Assembly: GCF_900638685.1 (NCBI RefSeq)
Contig: NZ_LR134533.1
Span: forward strand, 2,108,001 to 2,172,000
Reading direction: 5' to 3'
DNA length: 64,000 nucleotides
Origin: Neisseria weaveri
Lineage (GTDB): Bacteria > Pseudomonadota > Gammaproteobacteria > Burkholderiales > Neisseriaceae
Both the position numbers and the translations under genes were made by a program. The notes under the pieces were generated by a model. The model saw only the letters and a program-made list of their open reading frames with translations, was not told the origin of the DNA and made no database searches. Below are positions 18,795 through 29,024 of the stretch, piece after piece (the first letter of the stretch is position 1; each line of letters starts with the position of its first letter).

Positions 18795-19226
18795 TTCAGA
18801 CGGCCTAAAACTTTCAGACGGCCTAAAACTTTCAGACGGCCTAAAACTTTCAGACGGCCTAAAACTTTCAGACGGCCTAAAACTTTCAGACGGCCTAAAA
18901 CTTTCAGACGGCCTAAAACTTTCAGACGGCCTAAAACTTTCAGACGGCCTAAAACTTTCAGACGGCCTAAAACTTTCAGACGGCCTAAAACTTTCAGACG
19001 GCCTAAAACTTTCAGACGGCCTAAAACTTTCAGACGGCCTAAAACTTTCAGACGGCCTAAAACTTTCAGACGGCCTAAAACTTTCAGACGGCCTAAAACT
19101 TTCAGACGGCCTAAAACTTTCAGACGGCCTAAAACTTTCAGACGGCCTAAAACTTTCAGACGGCCTAAAACTTTCAGACGGCCTAAAACTTTCAGACGGC
19201 CTAAAATTCTCAGACGGCCTAAAATT
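18795..19226 (-). repeat. Tandem array of 24 DNA uptake sequences, 18-base period
   Basis: The unit TTCAGACGGCCTAAAACT (the reverse complement of the AG-DUS plus a 6-base spacer) is repeated head to tail with an exact 18-base period. I counted 24 copies, the first at 18795 and the last at 19209. The first 23 DUS cores are perfect, the last begins CT instead of TT, and a 25th decayed unit (CTCAGATGATCC) follows at 19227. All units point the same way. Eighteen is a multiple of three and two minus-strand frames lack a stop in the unit, so a 193-codon frame reading (FRPSES)n spans the array. It begins with TTG, lacks a ribosome site and is probably not a gene. Confidence 0.97.
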
Positions 19227-19325
19227 CTCAGATGATCCGAAAATTTTTAAATTGTCTCGGGTTGTATCGGGAAATTGGATGGTGATTTCCAAATAAGCGT
19301 ATGAATCATAGTCTTTGTGTGAAAA

Positions 19326-19351
19326 AGGCCGTCTGAATTTTCAGACGGCCT
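19326..19351. terminator. DUS hairpin after the AAA ATPase gene
   Basis: Inverted DUS pair with a 2-base loop, 29 bases past the ATPase stop and about 100 bases from the tandem array. Confidence 0.6.
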
Positions 19352-19380
19352 TGACGGATGGGGAATAGTGCGGGTAAAGC

Positions 19381-20247
19381 TTAATCAATAATGCGTTCTT
19401 CGGGCAGTCTGCCTGCCCAATCGCAGACGAATTGCCAGGCGGTGCGGCCGGAGCGGTTGCCGCGTGCGAGCGACCAGTTTAAGGCTGCTTTGCGTGCGGT
19501 TTCGTCAAAGGGGAGGTTGAAATCATCGAGCCAGTTTTCGACGGCTTGGAGATAGTCGTTTTGGTCAAAGGGGTAAAAGCTCAGCCATAAGCCGAAGCGG
19601 TCGGACAGCGATACTTTTTCTTCGACGGCTTCGCGCGGGTGGACTTCGCCGCGTATGCCGCTTGCGGCTTGGTTTTCGTCCATGTATTCGGGCATGAGGT
19701 GGCGGCGGTTGGAGGTGGCGTAAACCAGTACGTTGTTGCAGCGTTGCGATAGGCCGCCGTCTAGGGCGGTTTTTAGGGCTTTGTAGGTTTCGTCACCGGG
19801 TTCGAACGACAGGTCGTCGCAGAAAACGATGAATTTTTCTTTGCGTTTTTCGAGTATGGGCAACAGGGCGGGCAGGGTGATGAGGTCGGTTTTGTCAACT
19901 TCGATCAGGCGCAGGCCTTGATCGGCGTATTCGTGCAGCAGGGCTTTGACCAGTGAGGATTTGCCGGTGCCGCGTGCGCCGGTCATTAAAACGTTGTTGG
20001 CGGGACGGCCGTTTAAAAATTGTTCGGTATTGCGTACCAGCCGCCGGGTTTGTTGGTCGACTGCGGCCAGGCGGTTGAGCGGAAAGGTGTGCGGCCGGGG
20101 CAGACTTTCGAGTATGCCTTTGCGGCCGATATGCTGCCAGCGGAAGGCGAGGGATTTCCAGTCGGGTTGGCGGTTTTCGGGTGGGAGCAGGGTGTCGAGC
20201 CGTTTTAATACCGAGGCGGCCAATGAGAAGAATTTGGTGGGTTTCAT
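19381..20247 (-). CDS. ATP-binding protein of the DUF815 family (AAA-like)
   Basis: Cytoplasmic P-loop ATPase of 288 residues. Walker A GARGTGKSSLVKAL lies near residue 90, Walker B-like FIVFCDDLSFEPGD near 140, and the sensor segment VLVYATSNRRHLMPEY follows; LSDRFGLWLSF is typical of DUF815. The family is widespread in Proteobacteria and its cellular job is not established. I start it at 20247, where an AGGAGAAAC ribosome site precedes ATG; the frame is open to 20286. It is a single-gene unit with DUS hairpins at both ends. Confidence 0.88.
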   Translation of the reverse strand: MKPTKFFSLAASVLKRLDTLLPPENRQPDWKSLAFRWQHIGRKGILESLPRPHTFPLNRLAAVDQQTRRLVRNTEQFLNGRPANNVLMTGARGTGKSSLVKALLHEYADQGLRLIEVDKTDLITLPALLPILEKRKEKFIVFCDDLSFEPGDETYKALKTALDGGLSQRCNNVLVYATSNRRHLMPEYMDENQAASGIRGEVHPREAVEEKVSLSDRFGLWLSFYPFDQNDYLQAVENWLDDFNLPFDETARKAALNWSLARGNRSGRTAWQFVCDWAGRLPEERIID

Positions 20248-20291
20248 ATTGTTTCTCCTGTTGTTTTGTCGGCTTGAGAATAGCATAAAAA

Positions 20292-20316
20292 AGGCCGTCT
20301 GAATTTCAGACGGCCT
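20292..20316. terminator. DUS hairpin after panD
   Basis: Twelve-bp inverted DUS pair with a 1-base loop directly after the panD stop (minus strand). Confidence 0.6.
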
Positions 20317-20322
20317 TTGGGG

Positions 20323-20706
20323 TTATAAAACGGTGTGCGGCGGTTCGTATGAAATGATGTCGCGGATTTTGTTGGTTTCGTCAACCAGGACGACTTTGGG
20401 TTCGTGGGCGCTGATTTCGGGTTCGGAAAGCATAACGTATGACATGATGATGACGATGTCGCCTTTTTGAACCAGTCTGGCGGCGGCGCCGTTGAGGCAG
20501 ACAACGCCGCTGCCGCGTTCGCCGGGAATGGTGTAGGTTTCTAAGCGGGCGCCGTTGTTGTTGTTGACGATTTGGACTTTTTCGTTGACGCAGATGCCGG
20601 CGGCGTCGAGCAAGTCTTGGTCAATGGTAATGCTGCCGACATAGTTTAAGTCGGCTTCGGTTACGGTGGCGCGATGGATTTTGCCTCCGAGCATGGTGCG
20701 GAACAT
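20323..20706 (-). CDS. panD: Aspartate 1-decarboxylase (pyruvoyl-dependent)
   Basis: Makes beta-alanine from L-aspartate for pantothenate and coenzyme A. The precursor is 127 residues and self-cleaves between Gly24 and Ser25 (NYVGSITID) to form the pyruvoyl group. Other family blocks are the N-terminal [12 protein letters not shown] and the [17 protein letters not shown] segment. Size and motifs are standard. cutA is the next gene upstream, more than 100 bases away and with DUS copies between, so the two are probably separate units. Confidence 0.96.
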   Translation of the reverse strand: MFRTMLGGKIHRATVTEADLNYVGSITIDQDLLDAAGICVNEKVQIVNNNNGARLETYTIPGERGSGVVCLNGAAARLVQKGDIVIIMSYVMLSEPEISAHEPKVVLVDETNKIRDIISYEPPHTVL

Positions 20707-20836
20707 AAATTTCTTTCGTGTGTGTTTGTGTGTGGGAGACGGCGGCGGATTGGTTCAGGGTTGGGAGGCCGTCTGAAAAAAGGCGTTATTGTACACGTTT
20801 TCGGGGAATCTTTCAGACGGCGGATATAGAAAAAAT

Positions 20837-21160
20837 TTATAGGCCTGTATGCTGTTTGAGCCATTTGAGATAGGGTTTGAAGCCGCGTGCAACGGGCTGC
20901 ATGATGATTTGCGGGCAATCGTAGCTGTGGTTCTGTATGATGAGTTTTTCGATGGCAGCGTAATGGCAGCGTGCGGTTTTGATAAGCATGCGGATTTCGC
21001 TGTCGCGGCAGAGTTTGCCTTCCCAAAGGTATTGGCTTTGAATGGTTTCGTATTGGATGCAGGCGGCCAGCTGCTTTTCCAGCAGCAGTGTGCCGGTTTT
21101 ATCGGCTTCTTCTTGGTTGGGAAAGGTGGTGGTGATGACGACGGGTTTGAATACGGGCAT
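20837..21160 (-). CDS. cutA: Divalent cation tolerance protein CutA
   Basis: Small trimeric cytoplasmic protein (107 residues) of the CutA1 family, structurally related to P-II and linked to copper tolerance in E. coli. Recognised by the FPNQEEADK start, the LLEKQLAACIQ block, YLWEGKL and the SYDCPQII segment. It is followed closely upstream by a DUF2062 gene in the same direction (23 bases between), so they may be co-transcribed. Confidence 0.9.
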   Translation of the reverse strand: MPVFKPVVITTTFPNQEEADKTGTLLLEKQLAACIQYETIQSQYLWEGKLCRDSEIRMLIKTARCHYAAIEKLIIQNHSYDCPQIIMQPVARGFKPYLKWLKQHTGL

Positions 21161-21183
21161 TTTTCAGACGGCCTTTTGAGTAG

Positions 21184-21711
21184 TCATTCGGAATCGGAGA
21201 GATTTTTTTTTCCGGCTTTCCAGCGCCAGAAAATCTGTATCAGGGCATAGCCGCTGGCGGCAAAGGTGGAAGCCATGAGTATGCTGCCGAGCAGCCAGGG
21301 TTTGCCGAAGGTGGCTATCCAGGTGCCGATGTTGCGCCAAAAGTTTTCGCTGCCCAATTCGGGCATGATGAGTTCGGGATGGGCGACGTCGCCTTGCAGA
21401 ATCCAAATGCCGAGTTCGTAAGCCAGAATATATAAGGGAACGAGGGTAACAGGGTTGGTGTAGAGCGTGGAAAACAGGGCGACCGGCAGTTGGGCGCGCA
21501 GGAAATAGGCGAGTATGAAGGCGCAGATAAATTGAAACGGCGTGGGAATCATGCCGCAATAAAGGCCGATGGCGGCGGCCAGTGCTACGCGGTCGCGGTC
21601 CAATGCCCAATAGTGGTCGTGTTCAAACCGCGGGGCAAAGGGTTTGAATATGGGAGAAGCAAAGATTTTTTCTCTGGTAGGCAGCTTCTGTATCCATTTG
21701 TTTTTATTCAT
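21184..21711 (-). CDS. DUF2062 domain-containing membrane protein
   Basis: Protein of 175 residues with hydrophobic segments separated by short loops, typical of DUF2062: ALAAAIGLYCGMIPTPFQ and TLYTNPVTLVPLYILAYELG near the centre. Family function is unknown. The N-terminus (KLPTREKIFASPIFKPFAP) is basic and likely cytoplasmic. It lies immediately upstream of cutA and downstream of the P-II gene, all on the minus strand. Confidence 0.8.
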   Translation of the reverse strand: MNKNKWIQKLPTREKIFASPIFKPFAPRFEHDHYWALDRDRVALAAAIGLYCGMIPTPFQFICAFILAYFLRAQLPVALFSTLYTNPVTLVPLYILAYELGIWILQGDVAHPELIMPELGSENFWRNIGTWIATFGKPWLLGSILMASTFAASGYALIQIFWRWKAGKKNLSDSE

Positions 21712-21774
21712 GAGAGACGGTGCCAGGGGTTTGTGTTGTTATATTGGGTCGGTTTGTGTCGGAGCGGCGGGCAT

Positions 21775-23170
<1,396 letters not shown>

Positions 23171-23190
23171 ATATTGATTTGAATGATTAT

Positions 23191-23217
23191 AGGCCGTCTG
23201 AAATTTTCAGACGGCCT
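23191..23217. terminator. DUS hairpin between convergent trmB and nudB
   Basis: Inverted DUS pair with a 3-base loop, 21 bases from the trmB stop and 22 bases from the nudB stop. Confidence 0.65.
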
Positions 23218-23238
23218 TTGGTTTAAGGGAAAGATGGA

Positions 23239-23682
23239 TTAACGGTGTTTGTGTAAGTCCAATATCGCTTGCCGGTTGGAAGGCGAAAAGACTTTCTCCG
23301 CAGCCGCTTCGGCCGGCAGCCATTGATAGGCTGCATGTTCATCAGGGTTTAAGCAGACGGGTGTATCGGCAGGAATGCAGGCTGAAAACACATGCTCGGT
23401 ATTGTGCGTGATCCCTTCGGGATAGCGGTGCCGCCAATGGTGGTAGATTTCGTAAACATTGGTTTGTTGCCAGTCGTTTAAAACCTGTTCAGAAAGACGG
23501 ATGCCGGTTTCTTCCCAAACCTCCCGCAACGCCGTCTGTTGCGGCATCTCGCCCATTTCGATACTGCCGGTTACGGACTGCCAAAAACCGGGATTGGCAG
23601 CACGCTCTATCAGCAGAATACGGTTTTGGCCGTCGTGCAGCACAACCAAAACCGAAACGGGTTGTTTTAAAGGCTTGTTCAC
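23239..23682 (-). CDS. nudB: Dihydroneopterin triphosphate diphosphatase (Nudix)
   Basis: Nudix hydrolase of 147 residues; NudB acts in folate synthesis by removing pyrophosphate from dihydroneopterin triphosphate. The Nudix box spans about residues 38-60 and has the key residues in REVWEETGI. NPGFWQSVTGSIE just before it is typical of NudB. The start codon overlaps the mscS-like stop by four bases (ATGA), so the two genes are translationally coupled. Another small-molecule Nudix activity cannot be excluded. Confidence 0.88.
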   Translation of the reverse strand: MNKPLKQPVSVLVVLHDGQNRILLIERAANPGFWQSVTGSIEMGEMPQQTALREVWEETGIRLSEQVLNDWQQTNVYEIYHHWRHRYPEGITHNTEHVFSACIPADTPVCLNPDEHAAYQWLPAEAAAEKVFSPSNRQAILDLHKHR

Positions 23683-25055
23683 GCCTGTTCCTTAGTAGTT
23701 TGGGTTAAGGCGTTGTCGCTGTCGTTCAACACCCTAACTTCTCGTTGCGGGAATGGGAACTCGATATCGTTTTCTTTAAAGCGCTGCCAGATGTCAAACA
23801 TAATGTCGGAAAATAAAACCGCAAAGCCGTTTTCAGGGTCTTTTACCCAAAAACCGATACGTAAATCGATGCCGTTTTCACCGAAATTTAAAATGACCGC
23901 TTTGGGAGCAGGTGAAGTTTCCACGCGCTCTTGCGCAGCGGCGGCTTGCTCCAACAGCGATAATGCCTGTGGCAGATCGGTTTTGTAGGCAACTTGGATA
24001 TTCAGACTTTGCCACAGGGATTTACTGGTATAGGATTCGTTGATTACCGTTGAAGTTACAAAGGTCTCATTCGGAATCAGCGCTTCCGCACCCGAGGCAT
24101 TTTTCAGCACCACGAAACGGGAAGTGATTTTGGTTACGTAGCCGGTAAAATCGTTTACGGTCAGCCGGTCGCCGGGGCGGATTGAGCGGTCGCCCAAAAT
24201 AATAAAGCCCGAAATATAGTTGCTGGCTACTTTCTGCAAACCGAAACCGATACCGACACCCAATGCACCGCCGAAAACAGATAAAACGGTTAGGTCGATC
24301 CCGATTAAAGGCAGGGCAATCAATACGCCGAAAACCAGCATTAAGGTTTTCACGATTTTAGAAAGCACGATTCTCAAATTAATATCCAAGCGTTCGCTTT
24401 CCATCAATTTGACCTCGATGAATTTGGCTGCCCAAAGTGCCAACAATATAAACAGCGACAACCAAATCAAGCCGGTTAAAACCGTATAAAGATTCAAATT
24501 TACAGCTCCCACTGAGAAGGAAACCGATTGCAGAGATTGGATGATCAGATTGTCGATGCCTGAAATCCACAGAAGGAAAGCCACCCATAATGCACCGGAA
24601 AGAAAACGTTCCAGCCAGTCGGAAATACGGGTTTCGGGCAGAGCGGCATTAACAACGGCTAACACAAGGCGGATAAGGATCATCCAGCGCGCCGCCATGG
24701 CAAGTAAATGCAGCCAAATGGCGTTATGCCCCAATTTAGTCCAGATAAACAGGGCAGGAACGGCAGTAATCAGCAACAGCAAGGGCCACAGCATACGGTG
24801 CAGAATATGCAGCAAAAGCCGTTTCTTGTCTTCAGACGGCCCGAAGCGCTTTTTCCATAAGTAACGGGAAAGCAAAAATGTTAACACCATTAATGATATA
24901 GCGATTCCCAATTCAAGCCATCCCATAGGTTGGTTGAAGTTACGCTCTAAAAGGTGGGTGGTAAATTGCTTACGGGCGAAAAGATTGGCGAAAAAACCGG
25001 AAAGAAAATTAGCATCTACAGATTGAAGAGTGTTGCCTGTTGAGTGTGTATCCAT
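23679..25055 (-). CDS. Mechanosensitive ion channel family protein (MscS type)
   Basis: Inner-membrane protein of 458 residues with about five or six hydrophobic spans before a conserved pore-lining helix and beta domain. The pore and vestibule region reads FGGALGVGIGFGLQKVAS then ISGFIILGDRSIRPGD and TSRFVVLKNASGAEALIPN, the MscS core. It should open under membrane tension to release solutes during hypo-osmotic shock. It is larger than E. coli MscS because of extra N-terminal helices. It overlaps nudB by four bases. Confidence 0.9.
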   Translation of the reverse strand: MDTHSTGNTLQSVDANFLSGFFANLFARKQFTTHLLERNFNQPMGWLELGIAISLMVLTFLLSRYLWKKRFGPSEDKKRLLLHILHRMLWPLLLLITAVPALFIWTKLGHNAIWLHLLAMAARWMILIRLVLAVVNAALPETRISDWLERFLSGALWVAFLLWISGIDNLIIQSLQSVSFSVGAVNLNLYTVLTGLIWLSLFILLALWAAKFIEVKLMESERLDINLRIVLSKIVKTLMLVFGVLIALPLIGIDLTVLSVFGGALGVGIGFGLQKVASNYISGFIILGDRSIRPGDRLTVNDFTGYVTKITSRFVVLKNASGAEALIPNETFVTSTVINESYTSKSLWQSLNIQVAYKTDLPQALSLLEQAAAAQERVETSPAPKAVILNFGENGIDLRIGFWVKDPENGFAVLFSDIMFDIWQRFKENDIEFPFPQREVRVLNDSDNALTQTTKEQA

Positions 25056-25243
25056 AACTTAATTGTATTTTGTTTGGTTGCAAAATGTGAAAAACTTCGG
25101 ATTATAGCTTATATATATCAAGTCTATAAAGATCAATCATCTAATCGTTATCTTTTAGTACCGATGAGGAAATGATGAGACATTATGAATGATATGTGAA
25201 TGCGGCTGAATATATTTATTGTCAATGTCAGAAAATAGCGTAC

Positions 25244-25272
25244 TTGCGTAAGGTTTCTTACTGGGTTATAAT
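25244..25272 (+). promoter_or_regulatory. Sigma-70 promoter of the rpsF operon
   Basis: A -35 box TTGCGT (25244-25249) and a perfect -10 box TATAAT (25267-25272) are separated by 17 bases, the ideal spacing. The rpsF start lies about 70 bases downstream. Confidence 0.85.
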
Positions 25273-25291
25273 GCCACGTTTTTACAACCTT

Positions 25292-25318
25292 GCCTTTTAC
25301 TTTCGCATGGTAAAAGGC
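25292..25318 (+). promoter_or_regulatory. Leader hairpin upstream of rpsF, candidate S6:S18 autoregulatory element
   Basis: GCCTTTTAC and GTAAAAGGC form a perfect 9-bp stem with a 9-base loop in the untranslated leader, followed by AGCCGTAAGGAG that contains the rpsF ribosome site. rpsF leaders in several bacteria bind the S6:S18 complex through a structured motif with a CCG trinucleotide. A CCG occurs here next to the Shine-Dalgarno sequence. The regulatory role is inferred. Confidence 0.5.
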
Positions 25319-25342
25319 TTTTATTAGCCGTAAGGAGATAAC

Positions 25343-25714
25343 ATGCGTCATTATGAGATCGTGTTTATCGTTCATCCAGATCAAAGCGAGCAAGTTAACG
25401 CTATGGTTGAGCGCTACAAAACCATGATTACTGAAGCCGGCGGTAAAATCCACCGCCTGGAAGATTGGGGTCGTCGCCAATTGGCTTATCCGATCAACAA
25501 AATCCACAAAGCACACTATGTTTTGATGAATATCGAAACTTCTCCGGAAGTTGTTGAAGAGCTGGAAACCGCATTCCGCTTCAACGATGCTGTATTGCGT
25601 CACCTGACCATCAAAACCAAACATGCTGTAACCGAAGCTTCTCCGATGATGAAAGAAGAGAAGTCTAAAAATTTGTTGGCCGGTGCAGCTGCACAAGCTG
25701 CTGCTGAAGCTTAA
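25343..25714 (+). CDS. rpsF: Small ribosomal subunit protein bS6
   Basis: Ribosomal protein S6, 123 residues, which pairs with S18 on the 30S platform. [18 protein letters not shown], the [15 protein letters not shown] core and [13 protein letters not shown] are all standard. The C-terminal tail (AAAQAAAEA) is alanine-rich. A strong AAGGAG site precedes the ATG. First gene of rpsF-priB-rpsR-rplI. Confidence 0.98.
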   Translation: MRHYEIVFIVHPDQSEQVNAMVERYKTMITEAGGKIHRLEDWGRRQLAYPINKIHKAHYVLMNIETSPEVVEELETAFRFNDAVLRHLTIKTKHAVTEASPMMKEEKSKNLLAGAAAQAAAEA

Positions 25715-25720
25715 TTTAGA

Positions 25721-26017
25721 TTGAACAATTTTGTAAGGCTTACTGCAAAAATTGCCGAATGCGGTGAATTAAGATTTACCCCGGCAGGTATTCCGGTTTT
25801 AAATTTGCTGTTAAAACATGAATCTTGGCAAATTGAAAACGGACAACAATGTTTAGTTAAGTTTGATATACCTGCAAGACTCATCGGCAATCAAGCAGAG
25901 CTGTGGCAGTATCGTATAAATGACATGGTGGAAGTTGAAGGCTTTCTAACTCAAAAAAGCCTGAAATATACCAAAACGGTATTGCGAATACAGAATATTA
26001 AAGAATATAAAGGTTAA
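25721..26017 (+). CDS. priB: Primosomal replication protein N (PriB), TTG start
   Basis: Single-stranded-DNA-binding OB-fold protein of 98 residues that works with PriA to restart stalled replication forks. Begins at TTG 25721 (encoding [13 protein letters not shown]), six bases after the rpsF stop; no ATG is available near the family N-terminus. Conserved features include [15 protein letters not shown] and [10 protein letters not shown]. Position between rpsF and rpsR is the classic one, and the weak start suggests coupling to rpsF translation. Confidence 0.93.
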   Translation: MNNFVRLTAKIAECGELRFTPAGIPVLNLLLKHESWQIENGQQCLVKFDIPARLIGNQAELWQYRINDMVEVEGFLTQKSLKYTKTVLRIQNIKEYKG

Positions 26018-26022
26018 ATGAC

Positions 26023-26253
26023 ATGGCTCGTCAATCATTCAAACGTAGAAAATTCTGCCGTTTCACGGCTGAAAAAATTCAAGAAGTCGATTACAAACAA
26101 GTAGACCTGTTGAAAGACTTCATCTCAGAAAACGGTAAAATTATTCCTGCCCGTATTACCGGTACAAAAGCAGGTTACCAACGCCAATTGTCTGTAGCGG
26201 TTAAACGCGCGCGTTTCTTGGCGCTGTTGCCTTACACCGACCAACATAAATAA
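26023..26253 (+). CDS. rpsR: Small ribosomal subunit protein bS18
   Basis: Ribosomal protein S18, 76 residues. [14 protein letters not shown] at the N-terminus, [14 protein letters not shown] in the middle and a basic C-terminus are canonical. Only five bases separate it from priB. Partner of S6 in the 30S platform and in autogenous control of this operon. Confidence 0.98.
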   Translation: MARQSFKRRKFCRFTAEKIQEVDYKQVDLLKDFISENGKIIPARITGTKAGYQRQLSVAVKRARFLALLPYTDQHK

Positions 26254-26271
26254 TTAACGGAGATTGATAAG

Positions 26272-26724
26272 ATGCAAATTATTCTGTTAGAAAAAATCGG
26301 TGGTTTGGGTAATCTGGGCGATGTAGTAACCGTTAAAAACGGTTATGCACGTAACTTCTTGATCCCAAGTGGTAAAGCAAAACGTGCAACTGAAGCAAAC
26401 ATGAAAGAATTCGAAGCACGCCGCGCTGAGTTGGAAGCTAAGCAAGCTGAAATTCTGAAAGATGCCCAAGAACGCAAAGCCAAATTGGACGGTACTACGA
26501 TTACAGTAGCTCAAAAAGCCGGTGTTGATGGCCGTCTGTTCGGTTCTGTAACCAATGCTGATATTGCTGCTGCTATCGTTGAAAGCGGTGTTAATGCTGC
26601 AAAAGCAAATGTACGTTTGCCTAACGGCCCTTTAAAAGCTGTTGGCGAATACGAAGTTGAAGTAGCATTGCATACCGATGCAGTTGCAACCATTACTGTA
26701 GCCGTTGTTGCTTTGGCTGAGTAA
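26272..26724 (+). CDS. rplI: Large ribosomal subunit protein bL9
   Basis: Ribosomal protein L9, 150 residues. The N-terminal globular domain reads [17 protein letters not shown] and [17 protein letters not shown] long charged helix rich in Glu, Ala and Lys follows, then a C-terminal domain with [14 protein letters not shown]. An ACGGAG ribosome site precedes the ATG. Last gene of the operon, followed by a strong terminator. Confidence 0.98.
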   Translation: MQIILLEKIGGLGNLGDVVTVKNGYARNFLIPSGKAKRATEANMKEFEARRAELEAKQAEILKDAQERKAKLDGTTITVAQKAGVDGRLFGSVTNADIAAAIVESGVNAAKANVRLPNGPLKAVGEYEVEVALHTDAVATITVAVVALAE

Positions 26725-26764
26725 TAGCAAAAAATTAGTTTAATCATTGAGTGTATTAAACTCG

Positions 26765-26797
26765 AAAAAACCGAATCCTTTAAGGATTCGGTTTTTT
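26765..26797 (+). terminator. Rho-independent terminator of the rpsF-rplI operon
   Basis: AAAAAACCGAATCC and GGATTCGGTTTTTT form a 14-bp stem with a 5-base loop, ending in a T run. It would work in both directions. Confidence 0.92.
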
Positions 26798-26961
26798 ATA
26801 TTGTTGTTCAGCATTAAAAAAAGTGTCGTTGGTTTGTTGTGCTATTTCATGGTTTTGTAATAAAGTGGCAATTTGATTGAAGATGAAAAAATTATTGAAG
26901 GGCACCTGAGAATTTCAGACGGCCTTTAAGGGTTTGGGCTTTTTAGTCGGTTGGAAAATAA

Positions 26962-27132
26962 TCAATTTACTATATAAGACCATGCATACCACGCTAAAGC
27001 CAATAAAGCTGCGACTATAAAGACTTTAACGATTTCATGTAATGCGTGTTTTTGTTGCCGGTTGAAAAGTCGGTGGATGATAAAAGCGATAAATGCGGCC
27101 AACAAAATCAAACGTAGAATGCGACTGATCAC
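26962..27132 (-). CDS. Small hypothetical membrane protein, GTG start
   Basis: Peptide of 56 residues with two hydrophobic segments (LRLILLAAFIAFII and VFIVAALLALAWYAWSYIV) separated by a basic-polar loop containing LFNRQQKHALHE, suggesting a two-pass membrane protein. I choose GTG 27132 because a GGAG site lies seven bases before it; the frame extends to an ATG at 27174 with no ribosome site. No family recognised. It is divergent from metX. Confidence 0.55.
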   Translation of the reverse strand: MISRILRLILLAAFIAFIIHRLFNRQQKHALHEIVKVFIVAALLALAWYAWSYIVN

Positions 27133-27227
27133 TGTTTTACTCCGAATGCCGCCTGAAAAAAGCCTGTCATGCACAAAAGGCAGTCAAACCGTTATAATAC
27201 CGTTTTTGTTGATTTTACCTAATAATC

Positions 27228-28367
27228 ATGAGTCAGAATGCCGATATGGGAATTGTAGTTCCTGAAAAAATTGCGTTTGAAACCCCGTTGGTTTTACAAA
27301 GCGGGCAGACTTTACCGCGTTTTGATTTAATGATTGAAACCTATGGTGCGCTGAATGCTGAAAAAAATAATGCAGTTTTGATTTGTCATGCTTTGTCGGG
27401 AAACCATCATGTAGCAGGCCGTTATTCTGTTGAGGATAAATATCCCGGTTGGTGGGATACGATGGTGGGGCCTGGGAAGCCTATCGATACCAATCGTTTT
27501 TTTGTTGTGGGTTTGAATAATCTCGGTGGTTGTCATGGCAGTACCGGACCGTTGAGTATTAACTCTGATACAGGTGAAGAATATGGTGCAGATTTCCCTG
27601 TGGTAACGGTAAAGGATTGGGTAAAAAGCCAAGCGATGTTGTCGGATTATTTGGGCATCGAACAGTGGGCGGCAATTGTAGGCGGCAGCTTGGGCGGGAT
27701 GCAGGCGCTGCAATGGACGATTGATTTTCCAAGTAGGGTACGCCATGCTTTGGTTATTGCTTCGGCAACGCGTTTGTCGGCGCAAAATATCGCATTTAAT
27801 GATGTTGCTCGCCAGGCGATTTTGACAGATCCTGAATTTCATAATGGACATTACCGCCGGTTTAATGCGATTCCGCGCCGAGGTTTGCGCATTGCTCGCA
27901 TGATGGGGCATATTACTTATTTGGCCGAAGAGGGGTTGGGTAAAAAATTCGGCAGAACGTTAAGTTCAGACGGCCTCAGCTATGGTTATGGCGTTGAGTT
28001 CGAAATTGAATCTTATCTGCGTTATCAAGGCGATAAATTTGCGGAGCGTTTTGACGGCAATACTTATCTGCGTATGACTAAAGCCTTGGATTATTTCGAG
28101 CCGGCTGCTGCTTTCGGCAATAACCTGACTGAAGCTTTGAAGACTGTTCAGGCCAAATTTTTTGTGGCAAGTTTCAGTACCGATTGGCGGTTTGCACCGG
28201 AGCGTTCCAGGGCGTTGGTTAAACATCTGATTAAGGCAGGTAAGTCGGTTCAATATATCGAAGTAGAATCTCATCATGGCCATGATGCTTTCCTGATGAC
28301 GGATGAACCTTATATCCGTGCGGTTCGCGCTTATATCAACAATATCTATAAGGAGTTGCAGGCATGA
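27228..28367 (+). CDS. metX: Homoserine O-acetyltransferase (or O-succinyltransferase), MetX family
   Basis: Alpha/beta-hydrolase acyltransferase of 379 residues that activates homoserine in methionine synthesis. Visible blocks are [26 protein letters not shown] and the nucleophile elbow [12 protein letters not shown] (Ser near residue 149). The C-terminal Asp and His region is SFSTDWRF with [17 protein letters not shown] at 27193-27198 lies a short distance upstream. It overlaps metW by four bases, the usual metXW arrangement. Whether acetyl- or succinyl-CoA is used cannot be decided by eye. Confidence 0.95.
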   Translation: MSQNADMGIVVPEKIAFETPLVLQSGQTLPRFDLMIETYGALNAEKNNAVLICHALSGNHHVAGRYSVEDKYPGWWDTMVGPGKPIDTNRFFVVGLNNLGGCHGSTGPLSINSDTGEEYGADFPVVTVKDWVKSQAMLSDYLGIEQWAAIVGGSLGGMQALQWTIDFPSRVRHALVIASATRLSAQNIAFNDVARQAILTDPEFHNGHYRRFNAIPRRGLRIARMMGHITYLAEEGLGKKFGRTLSSDGLSYGYGVEFEIESYLRYQGDKFAERFDGNTYLRMTKALDYFEPAAAFGNNLTEALKTVQAKFFVASFSTDWRFAPERSRALVKHLIKAGKSVQYIEVESHHGHDAFLMTDEPYIRAVRAYINNIYKELQA

Positions 28368-28945
28368 ATTTGCGCGATGACTTGCAATTGATTTACGACT
28401 GGATTCCTGCAAATAGCAGGGTTTTAGATTTAGGCTGCGGTAAAGGCGAGTTGCTTTCTGCTTTGGTAAAGAGAAAAAATTGTACTGGTTACGGTGTGGA
28501 AATTGATACTGAAGGTGTAATTGCCTCAATGGAGCGAGGTGTCAACGTTATCCAGGCTGATTTGGAGCAGGGTTTGCGAGATTTCGACGATAATAGTTTT
28601 GATGTTATTGTCTTAAGCCAAACTATTCAAGCGATGCAGAATACAGAGGATATTTTGAGGGATTTGACTCGAGTGGCGAAACAGGCGATTGTATCGTTTC
28701 CAAACTTTGGTTATTGGAGAAACAGACTCCAGATTGCATTGGGCGGACATATGCCTGTTAGCGAGAGAATGCCTTACCAATGGTATAACACGCCGAATAT
28801 TCATTGGTGTACGTTACATGATTTTGATGCTTTATGCGCGAAAAACAATATCCGGGTTTTAGAAAGGGCGGTGATGACGGCTGGTAAGCGGATAGAAAAA
28901 ATGCCTAATTTATTGGGGAGCTTGGCTTTTTACCGAGTAGGTTGA
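28364..28945 (+). CDS. metW: Methionine biosynthesis protein MetW
   Basis: SAM-binding methyltransferase-like protein of 193 residues that accompanies MetX in methionine synthesis in many Proteobacteria. The SAM site is [15 protein letters not shown] (about residues 20-34), followed by [11 protein letters not shown] and [12 protein letters not shown]. The terminal [11 protein letters not shown] and [14 protein letters not shown] blocks are typical. Start and metX stop share ATGA, implying coupled translation. Confidence 0.94.
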   Translation: MNLRDDLQLIYDWIPANSRVLDLGCGKGELLSALVKRKNCTGYGVEIDTEGVIASMERGVNVIQADLEQGLRDFDDNSFDVIVLSQTIQAMQNTEDILRDLTRVAKQAIVSFPNFGYWRNRLQIALGGHMPVSERMPYQWYNTPNIHWCTLHDFDALCAKNNIRVLERAVMTAGKRIEKMPNLLGSLAFYRVG

Positions 28946-29024
28946 TTAGATTAATACGTTTAACTTGAAAAATTAGCCGGTGTGCCATTATCCCGTTTAG
29001 TGTTGAGATGTGTATTTTTTATAT

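Noticed and set aside
18795..19226. CRISPR array
   Set aside because: Period is 18 bases, spacers are identical, and the repeated core is the uptake sequence; there are no cas genes.
18711..19292. 193-codon minus-strand gene across the DUS array
   Set aside because: It starts with TTG, has no ribosome site, and its openness follows trivially from an 18-base unit without stops.
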